Shown here piece after piece: positions 52,764-60,910 of a stretch of 64,000 bases of DNA; the stretch's first letter is position 1; each line of letters opens with the position of its first letter. Source of the stretch: Butyrivibrio sp. (GTDB lineage: Bacteria; Bacillota; Clostridia; Lachnospirales; Lachnospiraceae). The position numbers and the translations under genes are program-made. A model generated the notes under the pieces. It saw nothing but the letters and a program-made list of their open reading frames with translations, was not told where the DNA came from and made no database searches. The stretch spans positions 30,224 to 94,223 of the forward strand of contig JAGAAO010000071.1 in NCBI GenBank assembly GCA_017615275.1, given 5' to 3'.

Positions 52764-53126
52764 ATGGATAATTACGACAGAATGGAATATCTAAGGGACA
52801 AGATAGAGGAATACAGAGGCTATATCGATGAACTTGAGGAAGCGTGTTCATTTGCAAATGATATGAGGGCAAAAATACGCAGCGACAACGAAGAAACCGT
52901 TAGAAGTTTTGATATTTCATCTTCCGGTGCTTGGGAAGGAAATCTTGAATCCAAAGCTGAGGATTACAGAAGTGATATTATCTGCGGCATAGCTGCCGGA
53001 CAGAATCTGTCTTCTGAGTTTATATCTGATATTCAGAAGATAATTGAAACGCTGCGTGAAAAGATTGATGAATATGAAAGTGAATTATCAAGCCTTGAAT
53101 CGGCACAGAGCAATTCCGTTTATTGA
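52764..53126 (+). CDS. Coiled-coil type VII toxin partner (DUF5082-like)
   Basis: The 120-residue protein has long amphipathic helices at both ends (DKIEEYRGYIDELEEACSFA and KIIETLREKIDEYESELSS, about 11-30 and 92-112) with a short linker containing GAWEG. This is the form of the second small protein in toxin operons of the LXG kind, which works as a chaperone or co-exported partner. It lies 20 bases before the toxin gene. Confidence 0.7.
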   Translation: MDNYDRMEYLRDKIEEYRGYIDELEEACSFANDMRAKIRSDNEETVRSFDISSSGAWEGNLESKAEDYRSDIICGIAAGQNLSSEFISDIQKIIETLREKIDEYESELSSLESAQSNSVY

Positions 53127-53146
53127 TAAAAGGTTAGAGGAAATGT

Positions 53147-54820
53147 ATGGGGAAAAAGTATGATGCTCGGAAAATGATCGAGTTTTGTGAAAGTATAAGT
53201 CAGGTAGTAAATGACTATACTGTAAAAGCAGATATACTCGAAACTAAGTATTCTGTATATAACAGTAACAACACTTATAGGGGTGAAGCAGCCAATGCTT
53301 CAAAAGAGTTTGTGTACAGAGGTCAGGGAAGCCTTACAAAAGAACAGGTCAGAGTCCTTAACAAGCTAAGCAAACAGTTTAATGAAACGCAGGATGTATT
53401 TAGCTCTATGGTTGATTCTGCACCAAATGCAAAGATAGACATGGATGTCCTTGAAAAGGATAAAAGATTCTTTGAGGCGCAACAAGAAAGTTTTGAAGAG
53501 AAAGCAATACAGCTTGAACGCGTATCCAGAGAAATACGTGACAGATTCGAACGCTTTGGTCATATAACCACCATAAGTTATGACAGAGCAAAATATGGCT
53601 TTGAGGAATTATGCGGCTACAGCGGTTTTATGAATAAATGCATAAGAACGTTTGAAAATTTTGACGAGGAAACCAAAGCATACGTAAAGAGTTCCGGGAT
53701 TGACAGTTACATGGACGATCTTGAAAACGAAACAAAAGCCACAATGAATGCTCTTGATGGAATGACGGTTTATGATCCTGAGGTTGAAAAAATCACCGTG
53801 ACTCCTATAGCGCAGATGGCTGCAAAGATGATGAGCTATTCTGGTATTACTGCAAAGCAGATTGTTCCAATGACAGAAGGCGAGAAACTTCTAAAACTTT
53901 TAAGATTAGAACATAGCGCGGATTTACCTGTTAATGCTAATATAATAAAAACAGCAACCGATTACGCTGTGCAGATGTGCCCGAGTAAGGAGGGAACACT
54001 TGCTATACAGAATTGTTCAACTGCAATGCTGGCAGTTGATGGTCAGACGCTGAGGAGTGCTGCTGACGTAGCAGTAGGATTTATTCCAATAGCGCCGGCG
54101 GTAGCACCGGTGTTAGTGCCTTCTCTTGGACCAATTGCGATCGGAATTCTTGTTGGTGCAGGAATAGCGTTGTTTTTGTATATTATTCGTGAAGTCGCTC
54201 AAGGGTTTTCGCAATTAGTTACTCCTAAGGAGGCAGAGGAAAATAGTCATATTATAGATGTACCGCCTACAGAGGACGAAAAATCTATAATTGAGAAACC
54301 TGTTCCAACACCACAGGAGAATCCTTCAGTAATTGACATTCCTCCCGGAAACGTTGAAGAAAAAGAATTAGGACGGGATATAATCCCAAAGTCTCCGATA
54401 GAAGAAGACCAAGAGATAACATCCAGTCATGGTTCTAAGCATAAAAATAAGGGGAATCTTTCGGATGAAGATAGTAGTTCATCACGACTTCCGGTAGGAA
54501 AAAAGGTTACTGCATCAAATGGATTGGACTATGAATCCAATGCCAAACATACTCCGGGTGCACAGGGAAATAGGCGTAATGCAGGTACAGAACCTAGAAA
54601 TTCATTGGAGTTGTTTGAAAAATCTGTTCCGACCAAGAAAGATCCTGATGTGAGATTTTCTTACGATAAAGGTACAGGTACGGTGCATAGATTTTATAAT
54701 GATGGAAATGGAACTTGGCATTGGAGCGGTTCGACAAATCAGGGACCTAATTCTCTTAGGGGAGATGATATACCAATAGATATAAAGAGGCTATTCAATA
54801 TAAAATCGAAAGGGTGGTAA
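53147..54820 (+). CDS. Type VII-secreted polymorphic toxin with a C-terminal HRFYNDGNGTWHW domain
   Basis: The 557-residue protein has a helical N-terminal delivery domain (about 1-200) resembling LXG-type toxins. A hydrophobic stretch (about 305-350, GFIPIAPAVAPVLVPSLGPI and following) and a disordered, proline-rich linker (about 365-475) come next. A compact C-terminal domain of about 75 residues then contains DVRFSYDKGTG, HRFYNDGNGTWHWSGST and SLRGDDIPIDIK. That tail is the likely toxin. Its activity is not known to me. An Imm42-like immunity gene starts directly after it. Confidence 0.75.
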   Translation: MGKKYDARKMIEFCESISQVVNDYTVKADILETKYSVYNSNNTYRGEAANASKEFVYRGQGSLTKEQVRVLNKLSKQFNETQDVFSSMVDSAPNAKIDMDVLEKDKRFFEAQQESFEEKAIQLERVSREIRDRFERFGHITTISYDRAKYGFEELCGYSGFMNKCIRTFENFDEETKAYVKSSGIDSYMDDLENETKATMNALDGMTVYDPEVEKITVTPIAQMAAKMMSYSGITAKQIVPMTEGEKLLKLLRLEHSADLPVNANIIKTATDYAVQMCPSKEGTLAIQNCSTAMLAVDGQTLRSAADVAVGFIPIAPAVAPVLVPSLGPIAIGILVGAGIALFLYIIREVAQGFSQLVTPKEAEENSHIIDVPPTEDEKSIIEKPVPTPQENPSVIDIPPGNVEEKELGRDIIPKSPIEEDQEITSSHGSKHKNKGNLSDEDSSSSRLPVGKKVTASNGLDYESNAKHTPGAQGNRRNAGTEPRNSLELFEKSVPTKKDPDVRFSYDKGTGTVHRFYNDGNGTWHWSGSTNQGPNSLRGDDIPIDIKRLFNIKSKGW

Positions 54821-54822
54821 TA

Positions 54823-55341
54823 ATGGTTATAGGAGATCCATATGTTATAGCGGTTATTTTTGAGAACGTTAAAGAATGGAATGGTGATAAAAATTATACA
54901 AATGGAATATTGGCTTTTTCTATGGACGGTATTCTTTTTCCGGGCGAAACATTAAATGCAACTTTAAGGCCGGAATTAAAGAAGTTATCTACAAAGTTGG
55001 AAGCTATTCCACAAAATGATGAATTATATGGGTTAGAAAAAAGTACATGCTTTGCAAAACTATATGAAATGATTTATCCGTTGGATTGGGATGAGGAGGA
55101 AAAAACTGAATATAATATTTCGCCGATGACATTTTTGGATGTTGATTACTTGATTTTTGCAGTTGGAAGTGGAGATAAAATAAGATTATTATATACAAAG
55201 GCGGAATATGATTTTTCGAAATCTCGGAGAAAGTGGAATGATTCCGATATTCATGAATGGGTTGTAGAAAGAGAAGCTTTGAATAAAATTGCAAACAGAT
55301 TGAAAAATCTTACGGAAGCTGATCTGGGTTTTTGTGAATAA
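54823..55341 (+). CDS. Imm42-like immunity protein, copy 1
   Basis: This 172-residue acidic soluble protein begins MVIGDPYVIAVIFE and contains FSMDGILFPGE and a C-terminal DIHEWVVEREALNKIANRL, the pattern of the Imm42 family of immunity proteins. It starts 2 bases after the toxin stop (ATG 54823 after AGGGTGG), the usual place for the cognate immunity gene. A second copy at 56602 is about three quarters identical by eye. Confidence 0.75.
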   Translation: MVIGDPYVIAVIFENVKEWNGDKNYTNGILAFSMDGILFPGETLNATLRPELKKLSTKLEAIPQNDELYGLEKSTCFAKLYEMIYPLDWDEEEKTEYNISPMTFLDVDYLIFAVGSGDKIRLLYTKAEYDFSKSRRKWNDSDIHEWVVEREALNKIANRLKNLTEADLGFCE

Positions 55342-55344
55342 GCT

Positions 55345-55405
55345 AAAAAGCAATCTTCTGTTTGGGCAATTGGAGCCCATTTCTGGAAGATTGCTATTTT
55401 TAATC
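55345..55405 (+). terminator. Intrinsic terminator after immunity gene 1
   Basis: GCAATCTTC pairs with GAAGATTGC, with inner TGGGC/GCCCA pairing, followed by TATTTTTAATCTTTTT. Confidence 0.85.
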
Positions 55406-55433
55406 TTTTTATGAAAAATGGCGTAGTCATTGA

Positions 55434-55568
55434 GGTTTTGGCAAATTATCAGACATTGTTGGAGAAAAGATGCGAAATGCTGATGTCAATCACATTGATT
55501 CAACGATAGAGGTTCATGTTGATGCTGATGGAAATGTAACGATGCCAAGTGGAAGTGGGGGATCATAG
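55434..55568 (+). pseudogene. Orphan toxin tail (remnant C)
   Basis: An open stretch without a start ends in STIEVHVDADGNVTMPSGSG and a stop, one base before the next immunity gene. A related frame (MKNGVVIE, 55411) joins it only through a frameshift. It reads like the last 45 residues of a polymorphic toxin whose body was lost while its immunity gene stayed. Confidence 0.4.
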
Positions 55569-56213
55569 ATGAATGATATTAAAGATGTTTTTATTTTTTT
55601 TGAAGAATGTTTTAGAAGACGTGCAGAGGAAATTGGATTTGCAAAAGCTCGCAAATGTAAATATAAAAGATGCGTTGGGGAATGTATTCAGCATATCAAT
55701 ATAGTTGACACAAAAATAAGAGGTCAACAAGCTATAAATATAAGAATATCAGTTGGTATAACTTATGTTGAAGTAAATAAGAAAATAGCAGAACTAAGAT
55801 TAAAGGAATATGATTCTAAATGGGCTACAGGAGGAATTGATTTAGGTTCACTTAGTGTTCCAAGTGAAAATTTTGGTAGATACCTTTTATTGGATACGGA
55901 TCTAGATGCTTTGTGTGAAGAAATCTTTTATAGAATTAAGGCTAATGCTTCACAATTCTGGAACAAGACAGATTCAATGGATAAATTTATGCAGGCACTT
56001 CTGGATGATGATGAAGATGTTCGTTCTAGCACAGTGGGATTATGGCGCCCTTCTTGGACGAGTTTGGCTTTAGCGTGTTTGATAGATCATTCAAAAATAA
56101 GGTTAGTGCTGGAAAAGTATAAGGACTATTTTATAAAAAATATGCCTAACGAAACTAAAAATATCTTGAAGAAAACATATTGTTTGGAGGAAGTGGAATG
56201 GCTAGAGACTTAA
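55569..56213 (+). CDS. DUF4304-like putative immunity protein
   Basis: The 214-residue soluble protein starts with a helix MNDIKDVFIFFEECFRRRA and a beta region QAINIRISVGITYVEV. This resembles the DUF4304 family often found as orphan immunity genes in toxin islands. The start follows GGGGG after the toxin remnant. It overlaps the next gene by 16 bases. Confidence 0.6.
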   Translation: MNDIKDVFIFFEECFRRRAEEIGFAKARKCKYKRCVGECIQHINIVDTKIRGQQAINIRISVGITYVEVNKKIAELRLKEYDSKWATGGIDLGSLSVPSENFGRYLLLDTDLDALCEEIFYRIKANASQFWNKTDSMDKFMQALLDDDEDVRSSTVGLWRPSWTSLALACLIDHSKIRLVLEKYKDYFIKNMPNETKNILKKTYCLEEVEWLET

Positions 56214-56539
56214 GCTTTTGGAAGGAAAAAGAATCTTCCGAAATGAAAGCGTCTGATGTTTATAAAGCGCTTCTTGATGGTGAAAAGTTAGATTTTGTAT
56301 GTGAGTTGCCTATAGAACATATACTTACCGACGTTGAGAAAGTATTTAGCGATTGGGAGCAGATTGACGCATACAATTATGAGAAAAATAGCGCCGCGAT
56401 TGAGATTTTTGCAAATAATCAGATTGTCAGGTTTGACTGTTATAGCGTCACGGAAGCAGATATGAATAAGATTATTGATATAATGCTAAGTTATGAGTGC
56501 CCGTTATATGATTCTGCGATAGATGTGAGATTCTGCTAG
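56198..56539 (+). CDS. Small putative immunity protein (113 residues)
   Basis: This soluble alpha/beta protein has an acidic C-terminal half (DAYNYEKNSAAIEIFANNQ) and no recognised domain. The open frame extends 18 bases upstream; ATG 56198 after GGAGG (56187-56191) is the likely start and lies inside the end of the preceding gene, so the two are coupled. Context within the immunity island is the only hint of function. Confidence 0.55.
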   Translation: MARDLSFWKEKESSEMKASDVYKALLDGEKLDFVCELPIEHILTDVEKVFSDWEQIDAYNYEKNSAAIEIFANNQIVRFDCYSVTEADMNKIIDIMLSYECPLYDSAIDVRFC

Positions 56540-56601
56540 GAGTAGTATTACACGGTCTGGAAGGCTGTTTAAAAAGAGTGAAAAGCTAAAGGATGGTAGC
56601 G

Positions 56602-57120
56602 ATGGTTATAGGTGATCCGTATGATATAGCAGTTATTTTTGAATATATTAAAGAGTGGAACGGTGATTCCGTTTTCACTAATGGAATATTGGCATTTTCT
56701 ATGGACGGGATTCTTTTTCCGAGTGAAGCATTAAATGCAATGTTATTGCGAGAATTAAAGGAGTTATCTGCAAAATTGGAATCTATTCCGCAAAATGATG
56801 AAGTGTATGGGTTAGAAAAAGGCATGTGTTTTGAAAAAATATATGACATGATCTATCCAGATGATTGGGATCAGGATGGAAAAGCAGAATATAATATTTC
56901 TCCAACATCATTTTTAGATGATGATTACTTAATCTTTGCGGTTGGAAGTGGCGATAAGGTAAGATTATTATATGCAAAGACAGAATATGATTTTTCGCAA
57001 TCACGGAGTAACTGGAATGATGCCGATATTCATGAATGGGTTGTGGAAAGGGAAGCTTTGAACAAAATAGCAAACAGATTGAAAAATCTTACGGATGCTG
57101 AAGTTCGTTTTTATTTATAA
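56602..57120 (+). CDS. Imm42-like immunity protein, copy 2
   Basis: This 172-residue paralogue of the protein at 54823 keeps the start MVIGDPY, the middle GILAFSMDGILFP and the end HEWVVEREALNKIANRLKNL. Most changes cluster in residues 40-95. AAAGG (56588-56592) supports ATG 56602 rather than the ATG at 56593, which it abuts. It has no toxin gene beside it and probably protects against a variant of the same toxin made by other strains. Confidence 0.72.
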   Translation: MVIGDPYDIAVIFEYIKEWNGDSVFTNGILAFSMDGILFPSEALNAMLLRELKELSAKLESIPQNDEVYGLEKGMCFEKIYDMIYPDDWDQDGKAEYNISPTSFLDDDYLIFAVGSGDKVRLLYAKTEYDFSQSRSNWNDADIHEWVVEREALNKIANRLKNLTDAEVRFYL

Positions 57121-57167
57121 GTGTTAATTATGAATCATACATAGCATATTGTAATGGTGGGGAATAT

Positions 57168-57704
57168 ATGAATTTTTTTATACAGGTCAGCAATCCTAAA
57201 TACTTACACAGAATTAGTGATGAAGATATTAAAAACTTATCGGATGCTGTTGAGGATAGCTTTCCTTTAAAAACTGAAGATGCCTTTCTGGTTTGGAATC
57301 ATATTTATGTACCGTTGTCCTATAAATATGATATTAGCTATATGATAGAAGATATTGTCAAAATGCTAAAAGGACTTTTAGAGAACGAAAAGGGAAGTAT
57401 AAATATATGCTGGCTTCCTGATACATTTCGATGTGATTGGAAGATTGAGTGGAACGCCGGAGAAATAAATATACTATCACATTGGGACTGTACTGTGGGA
57501 GATTTGGAAGAGTTACTGAATAATGATAATTCAGTAAAAATGCCGGCCGAACAGTTCTTGAATGAATGGAAAAAAATATTGGAGCTGATAGTTGTTGCCT
57601 TAAAACATAATGGGTATAGCAAGAAAAACTGTAAGGGACTAGACGAATTGATAACTGTTTATGAAAATATCACTGATGTTGGAGTACTTTACAAGGAGAT
57701 GTAG
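57168..57704 (+). CDS. Putative immunity protein (178 residues)
   Basis: This soluble acidic protein contains a helical start, WLPDTFRCDWKIEWNAGEIN (about 85-104) and a helical C-terminal half. I do not recognise the family with confidence. The GGTGGGGAAT ribosome site and the 5-base gap to the next gene show it is part of the immunity island. Confidence 0.55.
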   Translation: MNFFIQVSNPKYLHRISDEDIKNLSDAVEDSFPLKTEDAFLVWNHIYVPLSYKYDISYMIEDIVKMLKGLLENEKGSINICWLPDTFRCDWKIEWNAGEINILSHWDCTVGDLEELLNNDNSVKMPAEQFLNEWKKILELIVVALKHNGYSKKNCKGLDELITVYENITDVGVLYKEM

Positions 57705-57709
57705 TATTC

Positions 57710-58165
57710 ATGGCATGTATAAGAAATATAGATGAGAATGTTGAAGTGAAAATTATATTGCTTTCAAATATAGAAAAAGGAAGCAGTGATTTTGAGACGT
57801 GGATAGGAGCCCGACTTGAGGTAGACTCTACGACACTTAAGTTATATGGCGATGAGTCTGTAAATATGACGCTTAATCTGTTTGAGATTAAGCAATTTGA
57901 AGAAAAATTGCATAAGTTAATTGAGTGTGCAGATAAGAGAAATGGTAGTCGGTTTGAATTTACAAATTTAGAATCAAATTTTGAGCTTAGGATGGAACTG
58001 ATTGCCGAAGATGAAGCGATTGAAATAGAATTGTGGATCAATACAGCCAATCGTACAAGCGGAAGCATATATGGATATGATGAAGGCTTGAGATTTGTTG
58101 CAAGCATAGATGAAGTAAAAAGGTTTAACGATTCTTTTTTCAAAGAATTGGACAATGTTGATTAA
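57710..58165 (+). CDS. WapI-like putative immunity protein (151 residues)
   Basis: The protein has a beta-rich first half (FETWIGARLEVDSTTLKLYG) followed by a helix, then a second beta layer (FEFTNLESNFELRMELIAED). This layout resembles the WapI family of immunity proteins, a tentative match. It is the last gene of the immunity island; a c-di-GMP riboswitch lies about 40 bases downstream. Confidence 0.5.
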   Translation: MACIRNIDENVEVKIILLSNIEKGSSDFETWIGARLEVDSTTLKLYGDESVNMTLNLFEIKQFEEKLHKLIECADKRNGSRFEFTNLESNFELRMELIAEDEAIEIELWINTANRTSGSIYGYDEGLRFVASIDEVKRFNDSFFKELDNVD

Positions 58166-58201
58166 GAGTATTTCACGTGGTAGAATGTCAATAATTTACA
58201 T

Positions 58202-58288
58202 GATTAGGCAAACATATAGTGATGTATGGACGCAAAGTTGTAAATCTTTTTAAAAAGATGGTTTGACTGCAAAATGGCGGAGATATCT
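58202..58288 (+). ncRNA. Cyclic di-GMP-I (GEMM) riboswitch, second copy
   Basis: GGCAAAC (58207-58213) and GGACGCAAAG (58228-58237) flank CATATA/TGTATG with a GTGA loop. A perfect second hairpin ATCTTTTT/AAAAAGAT (58243-58258, loopless as written, so the terminal pairs open) then TGGTTTGACTGC follow. The sequence is close to the copy at 31960 but differs in paired positions. Confidence 0.83.
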
Positions 58289-58310
58289 GCTTTTTGCAGT
58301 CTTTTTATTT
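58265..58310 (+). terminator. Terminator of the second riboswitch
   Basis: GACTGCAAAA (58265-58274) pairs with TTTTTGCAGTC (58291-58301), followed by TTTTTATTT. As in copy 1, the left arm overlaps the riboswitch 3' part. Confidence 0.82.
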
Positions 58311-58430
58311 GATAAGAAAATTCTCCGAAATTCCTATCAAATAAAAAACGCTCCGCTATGGATGCGCAGCTCGCGGAATGGAAGATAATTGCTTCGCAAT
58401 ACCGCTCGCGAGCGACTCTTTGTTCTTTGG
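58307..58430 (+). repeat. Dispersed structured repeat, copy 4
   Basis: A hairpin ATTTGATAAGAA/TTCCTATCAAAT (58307-58342) precedes the core CTCCGCTATGGATGCG (58351-58366). A stem CTCGCG/CGCGAG (58370-58412) encloses ATTGC/GCAAT, and the element ends CGACTCTTTGTTC like copy 2. It lies between the riboswitch and the gene it should control. Confidence 0.6.
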
Positions 58431-58443
58431 GAGGTAATGAAAG

Positions 58444-59256
58444 ATGTTTTTTGAAAACAAAATTATTGTATGGGGAATTGTGCTAGCAGTTATTTTACCT
58501 CTGGCATTTATAACATTTAAAATTGCGAAGAAAAAAGGGTATAACATAATCTTTTTCCTTATCTATAGCATTTTGGCTCCCGGTTTTTCTTTGCTTCATG
58601 TTAGTCACTTGCCTGATAAATCAGATACAACGAAAAGAATGTTTAGCTCAAAGGCGCTTGTTTTTAATGCACTGGCAGTTATCATTTTTGCAAATTCGTT
58701 TTTCTTAAGTGTGCAGCAGATGGTGTTAAGGTTAGAGTATAGCATGCATGGCGGATTTGGAATGAATGAAACAGCGAATGAAGTAAGGCAAGTAGTATTG
58801 ATGTTATTTTTGGCTGTATCAATAACCATGGCGAGAAAATATATTTTTTCATTGGTTATATATACAAATGTTATATTGAATTCAATTGTGGAGCTGATTT
58901 TTGGAGGTGCATATTTTCTCTATGAGGAGGAAATAAGATATCTTGCTTATCATATTTCTTTGATAATTGCCGAAGTGATGGTCTTTGCAGCACATGTTGT
59001 ATTAATTTACATTGTTAATAAGTTTGGATTAAAAGCCTGCCAATCAAAAGGTAAGAAAAATATTCCTGTTTTTATGCTTCCTGCTATTTTTATGGTAATA
59101 AACGCTATAATTTGTGCTGCGGGAAGATATTATAGTTTTCCCGAGCCGGGAAGTCGTATCGATGAAATTCTTATGTATTGCAGAAGTGATGGAATACTTT
59201 TTTTGAAATATCTTTTCCTGGGATTGTTTTATTATGAGGACAGTAAAGATGGATAA
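58444..59256 (+). CDS. Multi-spanning membrane protein of unknown function (270 residues)
   Basis: Seven or so hydrophobic segments are visible, with small charged loops. The C-terminal third has FMLPAIFMVINAIICAAGRY. I do not recognise the family. A c-di-GMP riboswitch with terminator lies upstream, but a structured repeat separates the two. GGGAGG at 58424-58429 is the likely ribosome site. Confidence 0.65.
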   Translation: MFFENKIIVWGIVLAVILPLAFITFKIAKKKGYNIIFFLIYSILAPGFSLLHVSHLPDKSDTTKRMFSSKALVFNALAVIIFANSFFLSVQQMVLRLEYSMHGGFGMNETANEVRQVVLMLFLAVSITMARKYIFSLVIYTNVILNSIVELIFGGAYFLYEEEIRYLAYHISLIIAEVMVFAAHVVLIYIVNKFGLKACQSKGKKNIPVFMLPAIFMVINAIICAAGRYYSFPEPGSRIDEILMYCRSDGILFLKYLFLGLFYYEDSKDG

Positions 59257-59334
59257 GCAGAAAAAAGAAGAGGATCAGTGATACTATCGGTGTGCAGACA
59301 ATGTTTAAGTTTTATAAAAAGAGAAGGTTATATA

Positions 59335-59693
59335 ATGAATTATATTAAATGGTTGGAAGAATGGTATAAGAGCTATTGCAATGGTCTTTGCAGGATGATA
59401 TTGATGAAAAAAAGGAACTTGCTGCAAAATATCCAGATGGATCTGCCAGAAATAAAGAATATAAAGAAGCCGCAGAACAGTTAGAGGAACAAAAAAATAG
59501 AGTTATGCGAATGGTAAATGGTAGATATAATATTGGAGAAGATACTGATTATACAGCTATGAGGGAAGATCTTGATAAATTAAATAATACATTTACAAAA
59601 GTTACTGGTAATAATGAAAATGGTAGGCTTGATGTATATGAAGGCTGGGATAAAGGAGTCGATGATTTATGTGTTTATCAGGTAGATCAATAA
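59335..59693 (+). pseudogene. Broken gene with an Imm53-like start and a frameshifted remainder
   Basis: ATG 59335 begins MNYIKWLEEWYKSYCNG, which resembles the start of Imm53 immunity proteins. The sense then continues in another frame from about 59379 (SLQDDIDEKKELAAKYPDGS to VDDLCVYQVDQ, ending 59693). The second part is not Imm53-like and looks like part of a helical toxin-operon protein. The two may have been joined by recombination. The resemblance is judged from 17 residues only. Confidence 0.35.
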
Positions 59694-60910
59694 AAAGAAA
59701 AAATTTAGTGATACTAATTGCTTTGATTATTTTAGTTATATTAGTAATAATTTCAATTTTTTATGCCTTGCTAAATAAGGATGAAGGAGTAAAGAACAGA
59801 GGATATTATTATATTGATGAGCAAGGGAATATTCTTAATTTGGATTCTATGAGTAGTCTATACAGTAATGGCTTTAAGGATGATGGATATGCTTTATGTT
59901 CATATATATTTGTAAAAAACGAAAATACTGGTGTATATGATATTGGAGCAGGCATTATTGATACTAATGGAAAAATTGTTGGAGATAGGGTATTTGATTC
60001 AAATGACATTGTTATCGGAAATGATACAGCATTTCCGATAGTGGTTCATGAAAATGGAAATGCTGTAATATATGGTGAACATTTTGAAATTATTGCTCAA
60101 GTGGAAAATGATGATAATGCAAATGTTTTGGGATCGAATTATGGATTTTCTGAAGGTTTAGGTGATATTGTTCTGAAGTTTGATGATAAGTGCTTGGGCG
60201 GATATGTAAATACAAATGGGGAGTGGGTGATTGAACCCAAGTATGAAAAATGTAGACCTTTTACTAAAGATGGTATTGCAGCAGTCCAGAATCCGGAGTC
60301 GAGTTTATGGGGATTTATAGATTCGAATGGGAATGAACTATTTGATGAATGGTTTTATGATGTATCTGATTTTAGTGAGGGGTTTGCTTTGGTACAAAAA
60401 GATGAAGATGGAAAGGCTGCATATATTAATACTAAAGGAGAGTATATTACAGATTTTATTTTTGATTATAAAGATTCTCAACACGGTTTTTCCGAAGGAT
60501 TGGCATATGTAAAGCTTTATGGAGAAAAACAGTATGGATATATTAATGAGCATGGAGATATGGTGATTGCTCCTCAATATATGAGTGCGGGGAAGTTTTC
60601 ATGTGACTTAGCTCCGGTAGGTGTTTTTGGACGTGGAGACATATATATAGACAAAAATGAAAAAGAAGTAATAGATCTCGATATAGATGTACTTGGTTAT
60701 GCATTTACAAAAGATGGATATGCTACCGTATATGATTTTGATAAAGGGAAGTTTGGAATAATTGATACCAAAGGGGAATGGTTGTTTAAGCCACAGTTCA
60801 TTGACTATACAGGAACATTGGATTCTTATTCGGCACCCAAATTAGAAAATGGATATTGTCTAGTATATTTAGAGGAAGGACAGAGTATAAAAAAAGCTAA
60901 AAAGAGATGA
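59669..60910 (+). CDS. Membrane-anchored WG-repeat protein
   Basis: The 413-residue protein has a basic start, one membrane helix (about 11-32) and an outside region of repeated beta units of WG type: GYVNTNGEWVIEPKYEKCRPF, GFIDSNGNELFDEWFYD, GYINEHGDMVIAPQYMSAG and GIIDTKGEWLFKPQF (broken across residues about 175-385). WG-repeat proteins are common on Gram-positive surfaces and appear near toxin genes; the function is unclear. The start, 8 bases after AAGGAG, overlaps the broken gene upstream, and the stop overlaps the next gene. Confidence 0.8.
   Translation: MCLSGRSIKRKNLVILIALIILVILVIISIFYALLNKDEGVKNRGYYYIDEQGNILNLDSMSSLYSNGFKDDGYALCSYIFVKNENTGVYDIGAGIIDTNGKIVGDRVFDSNDIVIGNDTAFPIVVHENGNAVIYGEHFEIIAQVENDDNANVLGSNYGFSEGLGDIVLKFDDKCLGGYVNTNGEWVIEPKYEKCRPFTKDGIAAVQNPESSLWGFIDSNGNELFDEWFYDVSDFSEGFALVQKDEDGKAAYINTKGEYITDFIFDYKDSQHGFSEGLAYVKLYGEKQYGYINEHGDMVIAPQYMSAGKFSCDLAPVGVFGRGDIYIDKNEKEVIDLDIDVLGYAFTKDGYATVYDFDKGKFGIIDTKGEWLFKPQFIDYTGTLDSYSAPKLENGYCLVYLEEGQSIKKAKKR

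Noticed and set aside
52450-54820. A complete type VII secretion system
   Set aside because: Only toxin-side genes are here; no EssC/EccC ATPase or channel protein is visible, so export would rely on genes elsewhere.
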